Program-made: the position numbers and the translations under genes
NCBI RefSeq assembly: GCF_900109745.1
Contig: NZ_FOAV01000007.1
Span: 62,001 to 126,000, forward strand
Reading direction: 5' to 3'
Source of the DNA: Roseateles sp. YR242
Lineage (GTDB): Bacteria; Pseudomonadota; Gammaproteobacteria; Burkholderiales; Burkholderiaceae_C
DNA length: 64,000 nt
Part shown: positions 28,943 to 37,416 of the stretch, in pieces
Layout of the letters: each line of letters starts with the position of its first letter
How positions within the stretch are numbered: position 1 is the first letter of the stretch
The notes under the pieces: generated by a model
Database searches by the model: none
What the model was told of the DNA's origin: nothing
The model's input: only the letters and a program-made list of their open reading frames with translations

Positions 28943-30022
28943 GTGAGCGCGACGGCGATGGGGGCTCAAAGGCCTGCCCCGCTTCAGGAGGCGTTGGCCC
29001 CCCGGGTGCTGGTACCTCTTCAGATCGAGGGCGCGCCGCCCTCGCTCGACCAGGCGGTGCACCGCCTGGCAGGCGCGACGATGGGCACGACCTGGTCGGT
29101 GGCCGTCATCGGCCCGGCCGGTCTGCGGCTGTCGCCGATCGAGACGGCGATCATGCGTGTCTGCGAAGACGTCATTGCCGAGATGAGCCAGTGGACACCG
29201 GACTCGCTGCTCAGCCGCTTCAACGCCGCACCGGCCGGATCCAGCCACGCGCTGCCGGAAGGCTTCGCCCGGGTGCTGGCGGCTGCTCTGCAGATCGCTG
29301 AAACCAGCGGTGGGGCCTACGACCCCAGCGCTGGCGAACTGGTGTCGATGTGGGGATTCGGCCCTTCCGGCCCCTCCGCCCGCTGGCCACGTCACGATGA
29401 TGCAGGGTTCCGGCCGCCCTCAGAGGCCGATTGCGCGCAAGCCCACTGCGGGTGGCACACGCTTGTCTGGCATGCCTCGGAGCAGCGCCTGATCCAGCCG
29501 GGTGGCCTCACCCTGGATCTCTCCGCCATTGCCAAGGGCGACGCGGTGGACCGCGTGAGCGCGCTGCTGACCTCGCTCGGACTGCCGAACCACCTGGTGG
29601 AGATTGGCGGCGAACTGCGCGGTGCGGGCCTCAAGCCGGAAGGGCAACCCTGGTGGGTGGATCTCGAGCCACCCGCCGAAGCTTGTGGGCTCGCCCCGAT
29701 GCGGGTGGCATTGCATGGCCTGGCCATTGCCACCTCTGGCGACTACCGCAAGTTCTACCTGGACGCACAGGGGCAGCGCCGCTCCCACACCGTGGACCCG
29801 CGCGACCGCCGGCCGGTGGCGCATGGCCTGGCGTCCGTCACCGTGATCCACGACAGCGCCATGTGGGCCGACGGCTGGTCCACCGCCCTCATGGTGCTGG
29901 GCCCGGCGGAAGGTCTGGCCCTGGCCGAGCGCCTGGGCCTGGCCGCGCTGCTGGTGACCCGGCGGTCCGGCGGTGGTTTCGACGAGCAGCTTTCGTCGGC
30001 GCTGCGTGAGCTTCTGATTTGA
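28943..30022 (+). CDS. apbE: FAD:protein FMN transferase (ApbE family)
   Basis: 359 residues. ApbE links FMN from FAD to a Thr of target proteins. Seen are ATMGTTWSVAV, AYDPSAGELVSMWGFG, LDLSAIAKGDAVDRV, LVEIGGELRGAG, SHTVDPRDRRPVAHG and the metal-binding AMWADGWSTALMVLG. It starts GTG nine bases after the DUF4198 stop (ATG at 28958 is an alternative). No signal peptide or lipobox is visible, unusual for ApbE. The DUF2271 protein two genes upstream holds the recognition motif and is the likely substrate. Confidence 0.92.
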   Translation: MSATAMGAQRPAPLQEALAPRVLVPLQIEGAPPSLDQAVHRLAGATMGTTWSVAVIGPAGLRLSPIETAIMRVCEDVIAEMSQWTPDSLLSRFNAAPAGSSHALPEGFARVLAAALQIAETSGGAYDPSAGELVSMWGFGPSGPSARWPRHDDAGFRPPSEADCAQAHCGWHTLVWHASEQRLIQPGGLTLDLSAIAKGDAVDRVSALLTSLGLPNHLVEIGGELRGAGLKPEGQPWWVDLEPPAEACGLAPMRVALHGLAIATSGDYRKFYLDAQGQRRSHTVDPRDRRPVAHGLASVTVIHDSAMWADGWSTALMVLGPAEGLALAERLGLAALLVTRRSGGGFDEQLSSALRELLI

Positions 30023-30032
30023 TGGTTCTCCC

Positions 30033-31463
30033 GTGATCTGGTCCCGCCTGGCGCTTGCGCTGTTGTTTGTCCTCCTCTATGTTGTGTTGTGTGCGGCGGT
30101 GTGGTGGCGCCACCGCGGCCTGCAGCGGCGTGCAGCCGTCGAAGCGGCCGCCTTGCTGCCCACTGCCGACGCCGGCCCAACCGTGCTGGTGCTCCACGCC
30201 AGCCAGACCGGCCAGGGCGAGGAACTGGCTTGGCAGACGGCGAAGTCACTGCACCTGGCCGGCATGCCGGTGCGCGTCTGCGCGTTGGGGCAGCTCCAGC
30301 GTGCCGACCTGCTGACGGCGCGCCACGCGCTGGTCATCGCCAGCACCTATGGCGAAGGCGATGCACCGGACAGCGCCGCGACGTTTGCCCGCGACTTCAT
30401 GGCGGACGATCAGCCACTGGATCTGCGGGGTTTGCAGGTTGGCGTGATGGCGCTGGGTGACCGGACCTATGCGCACTTCTGCGGCTTCGGCCGCGCCGTG
30501 GATGCCTGGTTCCTGCGCCAGGGTGCCGTGCCCTTGTTTGATCGGATCGAGGTGGACCGCGCCGACCCTGCGGCGATCACCGCCTGGCGCCAACGCCTGA
30601 GCCATGTCGCCGGCACGGCGGATATGCCCGATCACGCTGATCAGGCGAATAACGCCGATTGGGCCGGGCCCATCTTCCAACCCTGGCGCTTGGCCGCCCG
30701 CACCCATCTCAATCCTGGCAGCCAGGGTGGACCGGTGTTCCATCTGGCGCTGTTGCCGCCTGACGGTGAGCCGCTGCCGGACTGGGCCGCCGGGGATCTG
30801 GTGCAGGTGCTCCCGGATGCCGACCCCGGCCGACCGCGTGAATACACGATCGCCTCATTGCCGACGCGCGGCTGCGTGGAGCTGATGGTGCGCCAGACCC
30901 GCCGGGACGACGGTGAGTTGGGCCGGGCCTCCGGATTGCTCACGGATCAACTGGCTGTTGGCGGCTTGGTGCCGCTGCGGCTGCGTGCGCATCCGGGCTT
31001 TCGCATTGGCGAGAACGCGGCGCGCCCCTTGATTCTGATTGGCAACGGGACCGGGCTCGCCGGCCTACGTGCGCACTTGCAGGCCAGGTCTGCCGAGCAG
31101 GCATCAACCGTGCCGGCGTCGACCCGCCCGGTTGCGCCAGCGTGGCTGCTCTTCGGTGAGCGCCAATCGGCCCACGACGCGCACTACCGCGACGAGATCG
31201 AAGCGTGGCAACGAGCGGGTGTCCTGCGCCATGTTGATTGGGCGTTCTCCCGCGACCAGGCCGAGCGCGTCCATGTCCAGCATCTGCTGGCCCGACACGC
31301 ACAGCGCCTGCGCGAATGGGTGGCCGATGGTGCAGCGATCTATGTGTGCGGCAGCCTTCAAGGCATGGCCGGCGCCGTGGACGCGGTGTTGCGCGAGACC
31401 GTGGGCGACGGTGTTGTGGACGCATTGATCCAGCAGGGTCGGTATCGAAGAGACGTCTACTGA
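30033..31463 (+). CDS. Membrane-anchored flavodoxin/FNR-type reductase (sulfite-reductase-alpha-like)
   Basis: 476 residues. One N-terminal membrane helix (about 5-25) precedes a flavodoxin domain (about 48-190: LHASQTGQGEELAW, ASTYGEGDAPDSA, MALGDRTYAHFCGFG), then an FAD-binding domain with REYTIAS and an NAD(P)H domain with LILIGNGTGLAGLRAHL and VCGSLQGMA. It resembles CysJ or P450 reductase anchored to the membrane. It probably takes electrons from NADPH and passes them to the PepSY partner. It closes the siderophore operon. Confidence 0.88.
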   Translation: MIWSRLALALLFVLLYVVLCAAVWWRHRGLQRRAAVEAAALLPTADAGPTVLVLHASQTGQGEELAWQTAKSLHLAGMPVRVCALGQLQRADLLTARHALVIASTYGEGDAPDSAATFARDFMADDQPLDLRGLQVGVMALGDRTYAHFCGFGRAVDAWFLRQGAVPLFDRIEVDRADPAAITAWRQRLSHVAGTADMPDHADQANNADWAGPIFQPWRLAARTHLNPGSQGGPVFHLALLPPDGEPLPDWAAGDLVQVLPDADPGRPREYTIASLPTRGCVELMVRQTRRDDGELGRASGLLTDQLAVGGLVPLRLRAHPGFRIGENAARPLILIGNGTGLAGLRAHLQARSAEQASTVPASTRPVAPAWLLFGERQSAHDAHYRDEIEAWQRAGVLRHVDWAFSRDQAERVHVQHLLARHAQRLREWVADGAAIYVCGSLQGMAGAVDAVLRETVGDGVVDALIQQGRYRRDVY

Positions 31464-31745
31464 AGCATTGCTGAGGTCGCTCTGATCGTGCGTGCACCGC
31501 GCTCTCGCCACGCGCCGTAATCGCTCCAGCCTAGCTCCAGCATCGCTCCGAGCCATCAAATGATGCGCGACCGCGACAAACAGGGGGGCCGGCGTTGACT
31601 TCGGGGCCGTTTTCTCCCTAGTAAAGCCTTCTCAATGAGAAAGGCCCGCAGTACCATTGCCCGCGCAGGGTGCTAACGAGTACCGAAGGCGTCAGACCTT
31701 CACCAGGGCCCGGCACATCAACAACCCTTGATGGAGAGAATCGAA

Positions 31746-32198
31746 ATGGCAACTGCGAAGAAGGCCGCGCCCGCCAAGAAGGCGCCGGCGGCCAAGAAGG
31801 CGGCACCGGCGGCCCCGGCGAAGAAGGCGGCGGCTCCTGCAAAGAAGGCGGCCCCGGCGAAGAAGGCAGCAGCTCCTGCAAAGAAGGCTGCTCCCGCCAA
31901 GAAGGCCGCCGCCCCTGCAAAGAAGGCAGCAGCTCCTGCAAAGAAGCGTACGCCCAATGCCGCCTTCATGAAGGCCCTGACCCCCAGCCCCGCGCTGGCC
32001 GCGATCGTCGGCGCTACGCCGCTGCCGCGGACCGACGTGGTGAAGAAGGTCTGGGAATACATCAAGAAGAACAAGCTGCAGGACGAAGCGCAAAAGCGCG
32101 TCATCATTGCAGACGCGAAGCTGAAGGAAATCTTCGGCAAACCCAAGGCTGACATGTTCGAGATGACCAAGCTGATCAACAGCCATCTCAAGGACTGA
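31746..32198 (+). CDS. SWIB/MDM2-domain protein with histone-H1-like Lys/Ala tail
   Basis: 150 residues. The first 68 are a low-complexity PAKKAA/PAKKAAA repeat, strongly basic and similar to the C-terminal tail of histone H1. The remainder (about 72-148) is a SWIB domain: LAAIVGATPLPRTDVVKKVW, EYIKKNKLQD, IIADAKLKEIFGKPKADMFEM. GGAGAG before ATG 31746 supports the start. The protein probably binds DNA and compacts or regulates the nucleoid; this is inferred from domains. It is monocistronic with a strong terminator. Confidence 0.92.
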   Translation: MATAKKAAPAKKAPAAKKAAPAAPAKKAAAPAKKAAPAKKAAAPAKKAAPAKKAAAPAKKAAAPAKKRTPNAAFMKALTPSPALAAIVGATPLPRTDVVKKVWEYIKKNKLQDEAQKRVIIADAKLKEIFGKPKADMFEMTKLINSHLKD

Positions 32199-32233
32199 GC
32201 CTGGAGGCCTTACGGGCCTTCGCTTCAGAACAA

Positions 32234-32257
32234 ATCCCGCTTTGTGCGGGTTTTTTT
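32234..32257 (+). terminator. Rho-independent terminator after the SWIB gene
   Basis: CCCGC-tttgt-GCGGG followed by seven T. Confidence 0.85.
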
Positions 32258-32316
32258 GTGCCCCCGGAGGGATGTGGGCCCCCGGCTGTTCGGGCCTAGG
32301 GCCCGCCCATCCCGCC

Positions 32317-32600
32317 CCCCGAGGGGGCTGCGGGCCACCTTGGGGCGGCCCGGCGGTGGCCCTCGTCGCTAATCAGAGCCCCGCTTGAACGGCGCTGCGC
32401 GCGTTCGGCACGACTGCGTGCGTAGAGGAGCCCTGGCGGAAGGCTCGGCGCAAATCGCCTCCCGGAGGGGCTGCGGGCCGCCTTGGGGTGGCCCGGCGGT
32501 GGCTCTCTGCGCATACCAGAGCCCCGCTTGAACGGCGCTGCGCGCGTTCGGCACGACTGCGTGCGTAGAGGAGCCCTGGCGGAAGGCTGTGCCCAAATCG
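32317..32600 (+). repeat. Tandem pair of the dispersed 143-base hairpin repeat
   Basis: Two units with a period of 143 bases (agccccgcttgaac at 32377 and 32520). Each has a GC-rich hairpin (in unit 2 gggccgcc-ttgg-ggtggccc; in unit 1 gggccacc-ttgg-ggcggccc), then agccccgcttgaacggcgct, gcgcgcgttcggcacgactg and cgtgcgtagaggagccctgg. The two hairpin arms vary in a compensating way (GCC/GGC versus ACC/GGT with wobble). Related copies lie at 985 and 6531. The gap 32199-32625 contains no other feature besides the terminator. Confidence 0.8.
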
Positions 32601-32625
32601 TTCCCGGAGGAGCGCCTTCTGGGGT

Positions 32626-33018
32626 TCAAAGCCGTTCGAGGGCCTGGCGCAACTTTCGGACGTCGATGGGCTTGAGCCAGTAATCCTGGAAACCGGCCGC
32701 GCGAGCGCGCTGGCGTTGGTCGTCCATCACGTCCGCAGAAAGCGCCACGCAGCGCAGGCCAGCCAGCCGCGCATCAGCCCGCACGTGGCCCATCAACTGC
32801 AGGCCATTCATGTCCGGCAAGTTCATGTCCATCAACACCAGCGTCGGCATCACGCGCGGCAACATCTCCAACGCCTGACCGCCCGTTTCCGCAATGTGCA
32901 GCGTCCACCCAGGCATCAGACGAAACACCTCCTCCATCAACACGATGTTGATGCGGTCGTCCTCAACATACAGGACATGACGGGTGGCAGAGGCGTCGGA
33001 CATGGCAGCGGGGTACAT
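32626..33018 (-). CDS. Single-domain response regulator (CheY-like)
   Basis: 130 residues comprising only a receiver domain: acidic pair E19-D20-D21, phospho-acceptor D64 in LVLMDMNLPDMNG, Thr/Ser switch in CVALSADVM and Lys in WLKPID. There is no output domain, so it acts by protein contact or as a phosphate sink. An alternative start at 33003 (MSDASATRH) would remove five residues. No kinase is adjacent. Confidence 0.85.
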   Translation of the reverse strand: MYPAAMSDASATRHVLYVEDDRINIVLMEEVFRLMPGWTLHIAETGGQALEMLPRVMPTLVLMDMNLPDMNGLQLMGHVRADARLAGLRCVALSADVMDDQRQRARAAGFQDYWLKPIDVRKLRQALERL

Positions 33019-33354
33019 CTCGCCATCACGATACCAGTGAAATCCCGCAGTGGTCCGTGTTGTCCCTCACGCCAAGGGCGGGACTTGATCATGCCCATGA
33101 CGACTGTGCGGCTGCCGCCGCGGGCCGCCGCCGCGGGCCGCCGCCCCTACCTGCCTGTTCACGATGTCGGCCTGCCGTGCGATATGTGAGTCAACTGTGA
33201 CAAATCGCCATCATGACGACACCCCCGGCTGAGGGGGCAGGTGCTTGCGCACCTGTACGCGCTCCCTACACTGCGACCAAGCGTCGAATACATCTTGATA
33301 CGGCGCGTATCGGCAAGGTCTGACCCCGGTCAGTCCGCCGCACCGAGAACACCC
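33019..33354. other. 336-base gap with short repeats, no gene
   Basis: A 12-base tandem motif (gccgccgcgggc) lies near 33112-33145. A perfect hairpin CAGGTGC-ttgc-GCACCTG is at 33238-33255, about 100 bases before the PEP-CTERM gene, and may act in its leader. No sigma-54-like promoter is obvious. Confidence 0.5.
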
Positions 33355-34113
33355 ATGTCGTTGGTCGCCACCGTCGCCTTGGCCGCGTCGAGCCTGACGT
33401 TGCCGCAATGCTCCTGGGACAGGCCTGGGGTCAATCCCTTCATGGGCGACCTGGTGGCGGCCGTGGATCGGTACAAGGACATTCCCGCCGCCACACGCGC
33501 CAAGCTGAAAGCGCGGATGCAGGAGCGCCGCTACGACGAGATCGTGGACATCCGCCGGGACGCCATCGTGGGCCGTTATGACTACGACGCCGCCATCCGC
33601 GACATGCACTTTGGCACCGGCCAGGTCTGCCAGACCGTCTCCCGCGCCAAGTGGAAGGACACGACGCTGGAACGCGGCCTCGTGTATTGCGAAGATGGCC
33701 AGTGCCTGCTGGTGCCCACCGTGTGCCGCAATGTCAGCCGCATCACCCGCGGCCCGCTGAAAGGCGCCGGTGCCCCCGTCGCATCCACCGAAGAAGACAA
33801 CACCCCGCTGATGTTCGATCCACCAGCCGCCGGTGCCCCCAATGTCGAAGGCGGCGGTGCAGGCAACGGCGACACCGGCAGCTTTGCTCGTGCGTCTGCC
33901 CTGTCTACACCCTCGGTGGAGAGCCTCCCCGTGGCGGGTGGCTACCTCACGCCCCCGTCGGCAGGCCCAGGCCTGATCGTGCTGCCGCCCAATACCTCGC
34001 CAACGGAAATCCCGTCGCCACCGCCCGCAGTGCCCGAGCCACAGACCTGGGCGCTGTTTGCCCTGGGGTTGGTGGCGCTGCTGGCGCGGTTTTCGCTGAA
34101 GTCGGGCCGCTGA
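33355..34113 (+). CDS. MHFG-motif PEP-CTERM sorting protein
   Basis: 252 residues. An N-terminal signal-like segment (MSLVATVALAASSLTLPQCS), the motif MHFG at 84-87 followed by Cys92, and a C-terminal PEP-CTERM signal: VPEPQTWALFALGLVALLAR plus basic FSLKSGR. Such proteins are exported and processed by exosortase EpsH/XrtB-type systems, which are tied to exopolysaccharide production. The middle is Pro/Gly/Ser-rich. The name MHFG family is from recall of family annotations. The start at 33355 is chosen for the signal peptide. Confidence 0.8.
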   Translation: MSLVATVALAASSLTLPQCSWDRPGVNPFMGDLVAAVDRYKDIPAATRAKLKARMQERRYDEIVDIRRDAIVGRYDYDAAIRDMHFGTGQVCQTVSRAKWKDTTLERGLVYCEDGQCLLVPTVCRNVSRITRGPLKGAGAPVASTEEDNTPLMFDPPAAGAPNVEGGGAGNGDTGSFARASALSTPSVESLPVAGGYLTPPSAGPGLIVLPPNTSPTEIPSPPPAVPEPQTWALFALGLVALLARFSLKSGR

Positions 34114-34201
34114 AGTCGGGCGGCCGAGAGCGGACCGACGGCACGCCACTGACCTCCATCGGCTGATTGCACGCCGCTGTAGTCGTGCCGCCGCGCCTCC
34201 C

Positions 34202-37200
34202 TCAGCCCCGCGCCAGCAGCGGCTTCAAATACCGCCCCGTATGGCTGGCCTCGCAGGCCGCCACCGTTTCGGGCGTACCTGCCACCAGCAGTTGGCCGCC
34301 ACCAGAGCCACCCTCGGGCCCCATGTCGATCAGCCAATCCGCCGTCTTGATGACGTCCAGGTTGTGCTCGATGATCACAATGGTGTTGCCCGCATCGCGC
34401 AACTGGTGCAGCACCTTGAGCAGCAGCGCAATGTCCGCGAAGTGCAGCCCGGTGGTCGGTTCGTCCAGGATGTACAGCGTGCGCCCGGTGTCACGCTTGG
34501 AGAGCTCCAGCGCCAGCTTCACCCGCTGCGCCTCGCCGCCGGACAGCGTGGTGGCACTCTGCCCCAGCTTCACGTAGCCCAGGCCCACATCCATCAGCGT
34601 CTGCAACTTGCGGGCGAGCGTGGGCACCGCGCTGAAGAAGCTGAGCGCATCCTCCACGGTCAGGCCCAGCACTTCGGAGATGTTCCTGCCCTTGTAGAGC
34701 ACTTCCAGCGTCTCGCGGTTGTAGCGCTTGCCGCCGCAGGTGTCGCAGGGAACGTAGACGTCTGGCAGGAAGTGCATCTCCACCTTCAGCACACCGTCCC
34801 CCTGGCAGGACTCGCAGCGGCCACCGGCCACATTGAAGCTGAAGCGGCCAGCGCCGTAACCCCGCTCGCGGGCCGTGGGCATTTCCGCAAACAGCTCGCG
34901 GATGGGGGTGAAGAGGCCGGTGTAGGTGGCGGGGTTGGAGCGTGGTGTGCGCCCGATGGGGGACTGGTCCACGTTGATCACCTTGTCGAAGGCATCCATG
35001 CCATCGATCTCGTCATACGGCGCCGGTTCCTGATGGCTCTGGTAGAGCTTGCGGGACACGGCGGCATACAGCGTGTCGTTCACCAGCGTGCTCTTGCCGG
35101 AGCCAGAGACCCCCGTCACACAAGTCAACAGGCCCACGGGGAATTCCGCCGACACACCCTTGAGGTTGTTGCCGGTGGCATTGACGATCTTGAGCGTGCG
35201 CGCCTCCGGCAGGTCGGCCAGGGAGTGGCGCTTGCGCGGCACCTCGATGCGATCCAGCCCGCTCAGGTAGCGGCCCGTGGAGGAGTTGGGATTCGCCGCA
35301 ACCTCTTCCGGCGTCCCCTGCGCCATGATGCGGCCGCCGTGCACCCCGGCGCCAGGCCCGAGGTCCAGCACATGGTCTGCGGCGCGGATGGCGTCCTCAT
35401 CATGCTCGACCACCAGCACGCTGTTGCCCAGGTCCCGCAGGCGGCGCAGCGTGGCGATCAGGCGGTCGTTGTCGCGCTGGTGCAGGCCGATGCTGGGCTC
35501 ATCCAGGACGTACATGACACCGGTCAGGCCGGAGCCGATCTGCGAGGCCAGCCGGATGCGCTGCGCCTCGCCGCCGGAGAGCGTGTCGGCACTGCGGTCC
35601 AGGCTCAGGTAGTTCAAGCCGACGTCGTTGAGGAAGCGCAGCCGGGAGGCGATCTCGCGGATCACCTTGTCGGCGATCTCGGCCTTGGCGCCCTTGAGGC
35701 GCAATTGTTCGAAGTAGGCCAGCGCCTCGCGCAGCGTGGCGTGCTCCACCTCATAGATGGGTTTGCCGCGCGTGCCGTCCGGCGCCTCGGCCGGCTGCAG
35801 CAGCACGTTGCGTGCTTCCCGGCGCAGGCGCGAGCCCTCGCAGTGCGGGCAGGGCTTGGCGCTCTGGTAACGCGCCAGTTCCTCACGCACCGTGGCCGAG
35901 TCGGTCTCCCGGAACCGGCGTTGCAGCGTGGGCAGGATGCCTTCAAAGGGATGGGCGCGCTTGACGCTGCGCTTGCGGCCGTTGGCCCCCTCAGCCTGGT
36001 AGACGAAGGTGATCTCGTCCTCCCCGGAGCCCTGAAGCAGGACCTGCTGCGCAGTGGGCGGCAGTTCTTCGAACGGCTGTTCGATGTCGAAGGCATAGTG
36101 CTTGGCCACCGACTCGAGCATCGAGAAGGTGTAGGCATTGCGCCGGTCCCAGCCCTTCACCGCACCGCTGGCCATGCTGAGCGTGGGGAAGGCCACCACG
36201 CGCTCCGGGTCGAACACCGTCACCTGGCCCAGGCCCTCGCAGGACGGGCAGGCGCCCACCGGGGAATTGAAGGAGAACAACCGTGGCTCCAGCTCCGGCA
36301 GCGAATAGCTGCAGATCGGGCAGGCGAACTTGCTGGAATAGATGGCCTCGGACGCCGTGTCCATGTTGAGGACCAGCGCACGGCCCTCGGCCAGGCGCAG
36401 CGCGGCTTCAAAGCTCTCGGCCAGGCGCTGGCGCAGGGTGTCGGCGCTGTCATGGCGCAGCTTGATGCGGTCCACCACCACGTCGATGTCGTGCTTCTCC
36501 GCCTTCTTCAGCGCCGGCAAGTCGGGCACTTCCACCGTCTGGCCGTCCACGCGAAAGCGCACATAACCCTGGGCCTGCAGGTCCTGGAACAGCTCCAGGA
36601 ACTCCCCCTTGCGGTCCCGCACCACCGGGGCCAGCAGCATCAGCCGGGACTCGTCGGGCATGGCCAGCACCGCATCCACCATCTGGCCCACGCTCTGCGC
36701 TTCCAGCGGCAGATGGTGGTCCGGGCAGAACGGGGTGCCGGCACGGGCATAGAGCAGGCGCAGGTAGTCGTGGATCTCGGTCACCGTGCCCACGGTGGAG
36801 CGCGGGTTGTGGCTGGTGGCCTTCTGTTCGATGGAGATGGCGGGGGAGAGCCCCTCAATCACATCCACTTCGGGCTTGTCCATCAACTGCAGGAACTGGC
36901 GCGCGTAGGCCGACAGGCTTTCCACGTAGCGGCGCTGGCCCTCGGCGTACAGCGTGTCGAAGGCCAGGCTGGATTTGCCAGAGCCGGACAGCCCGGTAAT
37001 AACCACCAACTGGTTGCGCGGCAGGTCGACGTCGATGTTCTTGAGGTTGTGGGTGCGCGCGCCGCGAACCCGGATCATCGGCACTTCGCCGATGACCGTC
37101 CCGGGCTGAACGCGGCCACTGTCCACCGTCGGGCCGGGCGTCAATGGCCCCCGTTGCTCCAGGGCGTCGGCAACATCGGGAGTGGCAGTGGCTGCGGGCG

Positions 37201-37216
37201 AGACATTCGTGGACAT
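34202..37216 (-). CDS. uvrA: Excinuclease ABC subunit A
   Basis: About 1004 residues from ATG 37216. UvrA is the damage-recognition ATPase of nucleotide excision repair. Two ABC ATPase halves carry Walker [10 protein letters not shown] and GVSGSGKST and signatures [12 protein letters not shown] and [12 protein letters not shown]. Zinc modules are CPIC...CPSC and CESC...CDTC. The frame can extend to 37366, but the extra 50 residues are not family-like; the true start could even be nearer [12 protein letters not shown] see no LexA box in the upstream gap. It is divergent from the GGDEF/EAL gene. Confidence 0.97.
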   Translation of the reverse strand: MSTNVSPAATATPDVADALEQRGPLTPGPTVDSGRVQPGTVIGEVPMIRVRGARTHNLKNIDVDLPRNQLVVITGLSGSGKSSLAFDTLYAEGQRRYVESLSAYARQFLQLMDKPEVDVIEGLSPAISIEQKATSHNPRSTVGTVTEIHDYLRLLYARAGTPFCPDHHLPLEAQSVGQMVDAVLAMPDESRLMLLAPVVRDRKGEFLELFQDLQAQGYVRFRVDGQTVEVPDLPALKKAEKHDIDVVVDRIKLRHDSADTLRQRLAESFEAALRLAEGRALVLNMDTASEAIYSSKFACPICSYSLPELEPRLFSFNSPVGACPSCEGLGQVTVFDPERVVAFPTLSMASGAVKGWDRRNAYTFSMLESVAKHYAFDIEQPFEELPPTAQQVLLQGSGEDEITFVYQAEGANGRKRSVKRAHPFEGILPTLQRRFRETDSATVREELARYQSAKPCPHCEGSRLRREARNVLLQPAEAPDGTRGKPIYEVEHATLREALAYFEQLRLKGAKAEIADKVIREIASRLRFLNDVGLNYLSLDRSADTLSGGEAQRIRLASQIGSGLTGVMYVLDEPSIGLHQRDNDRLIATLRRLRDLGNSVLVVEHDEDAIRAADHVLDLGPGAGVHGGRIMAQGTPEEVAANPNSSTGRYLSGLDRIEVPRKRHSLADLPEARTLKIVNATGNNLKGVSAEFPVGLLTCVTGVSGSGKSTLVNDTLYAAVSRKLYQSHQEPAPYDEIDGMDAFDKVINVDQSPIGRTPRSNPATYTGLFTPIRELFAEMPTARERGYGAGRFSFNVAGGRCESCQGDGVLKVEMHFLPDVYVPCDTCGGKRYNRETLEVLYKGRNISEVLGLTVEDALSFFSAVPTLARKLQTLMDVGLGYVKLGQSATTLSGGEAQRVKLALELSKRDTGRTLYILDEPTTGLHFADIALLLKVLHQLRDAGNTIVIIEHNLDVIKTADWLIDMGPEGGSGGGQLLVAGTPETVAACEASHTGRYLKPLLARG

Positions 37217-37416
37217 GGGCCTGGACACAACAAGAGGCGAACTCGCCATGATAGAGCCAGGACTGTGGCAGCGCCCGTGCCTGGGATCGCCCGGCGCCCA
37301 GGACGATGCCGCCGTCAAGGATCCCCCTTGCCTGAGGGCGGGTATCTCCAGGGCCGCGATGCACAATGCCAGCGAGCACGGCCCTGCCTCTGCAACGCTA
37401 CGCCTGACGCCACGCC

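Noticed and set aside
31746-31950. Short tandem repeats resembling a CRISPR array
   Set aside because: The repeats are in-frame Lys/Ala codons of a SWIB protein; there are no unique spacers and no cas genes.
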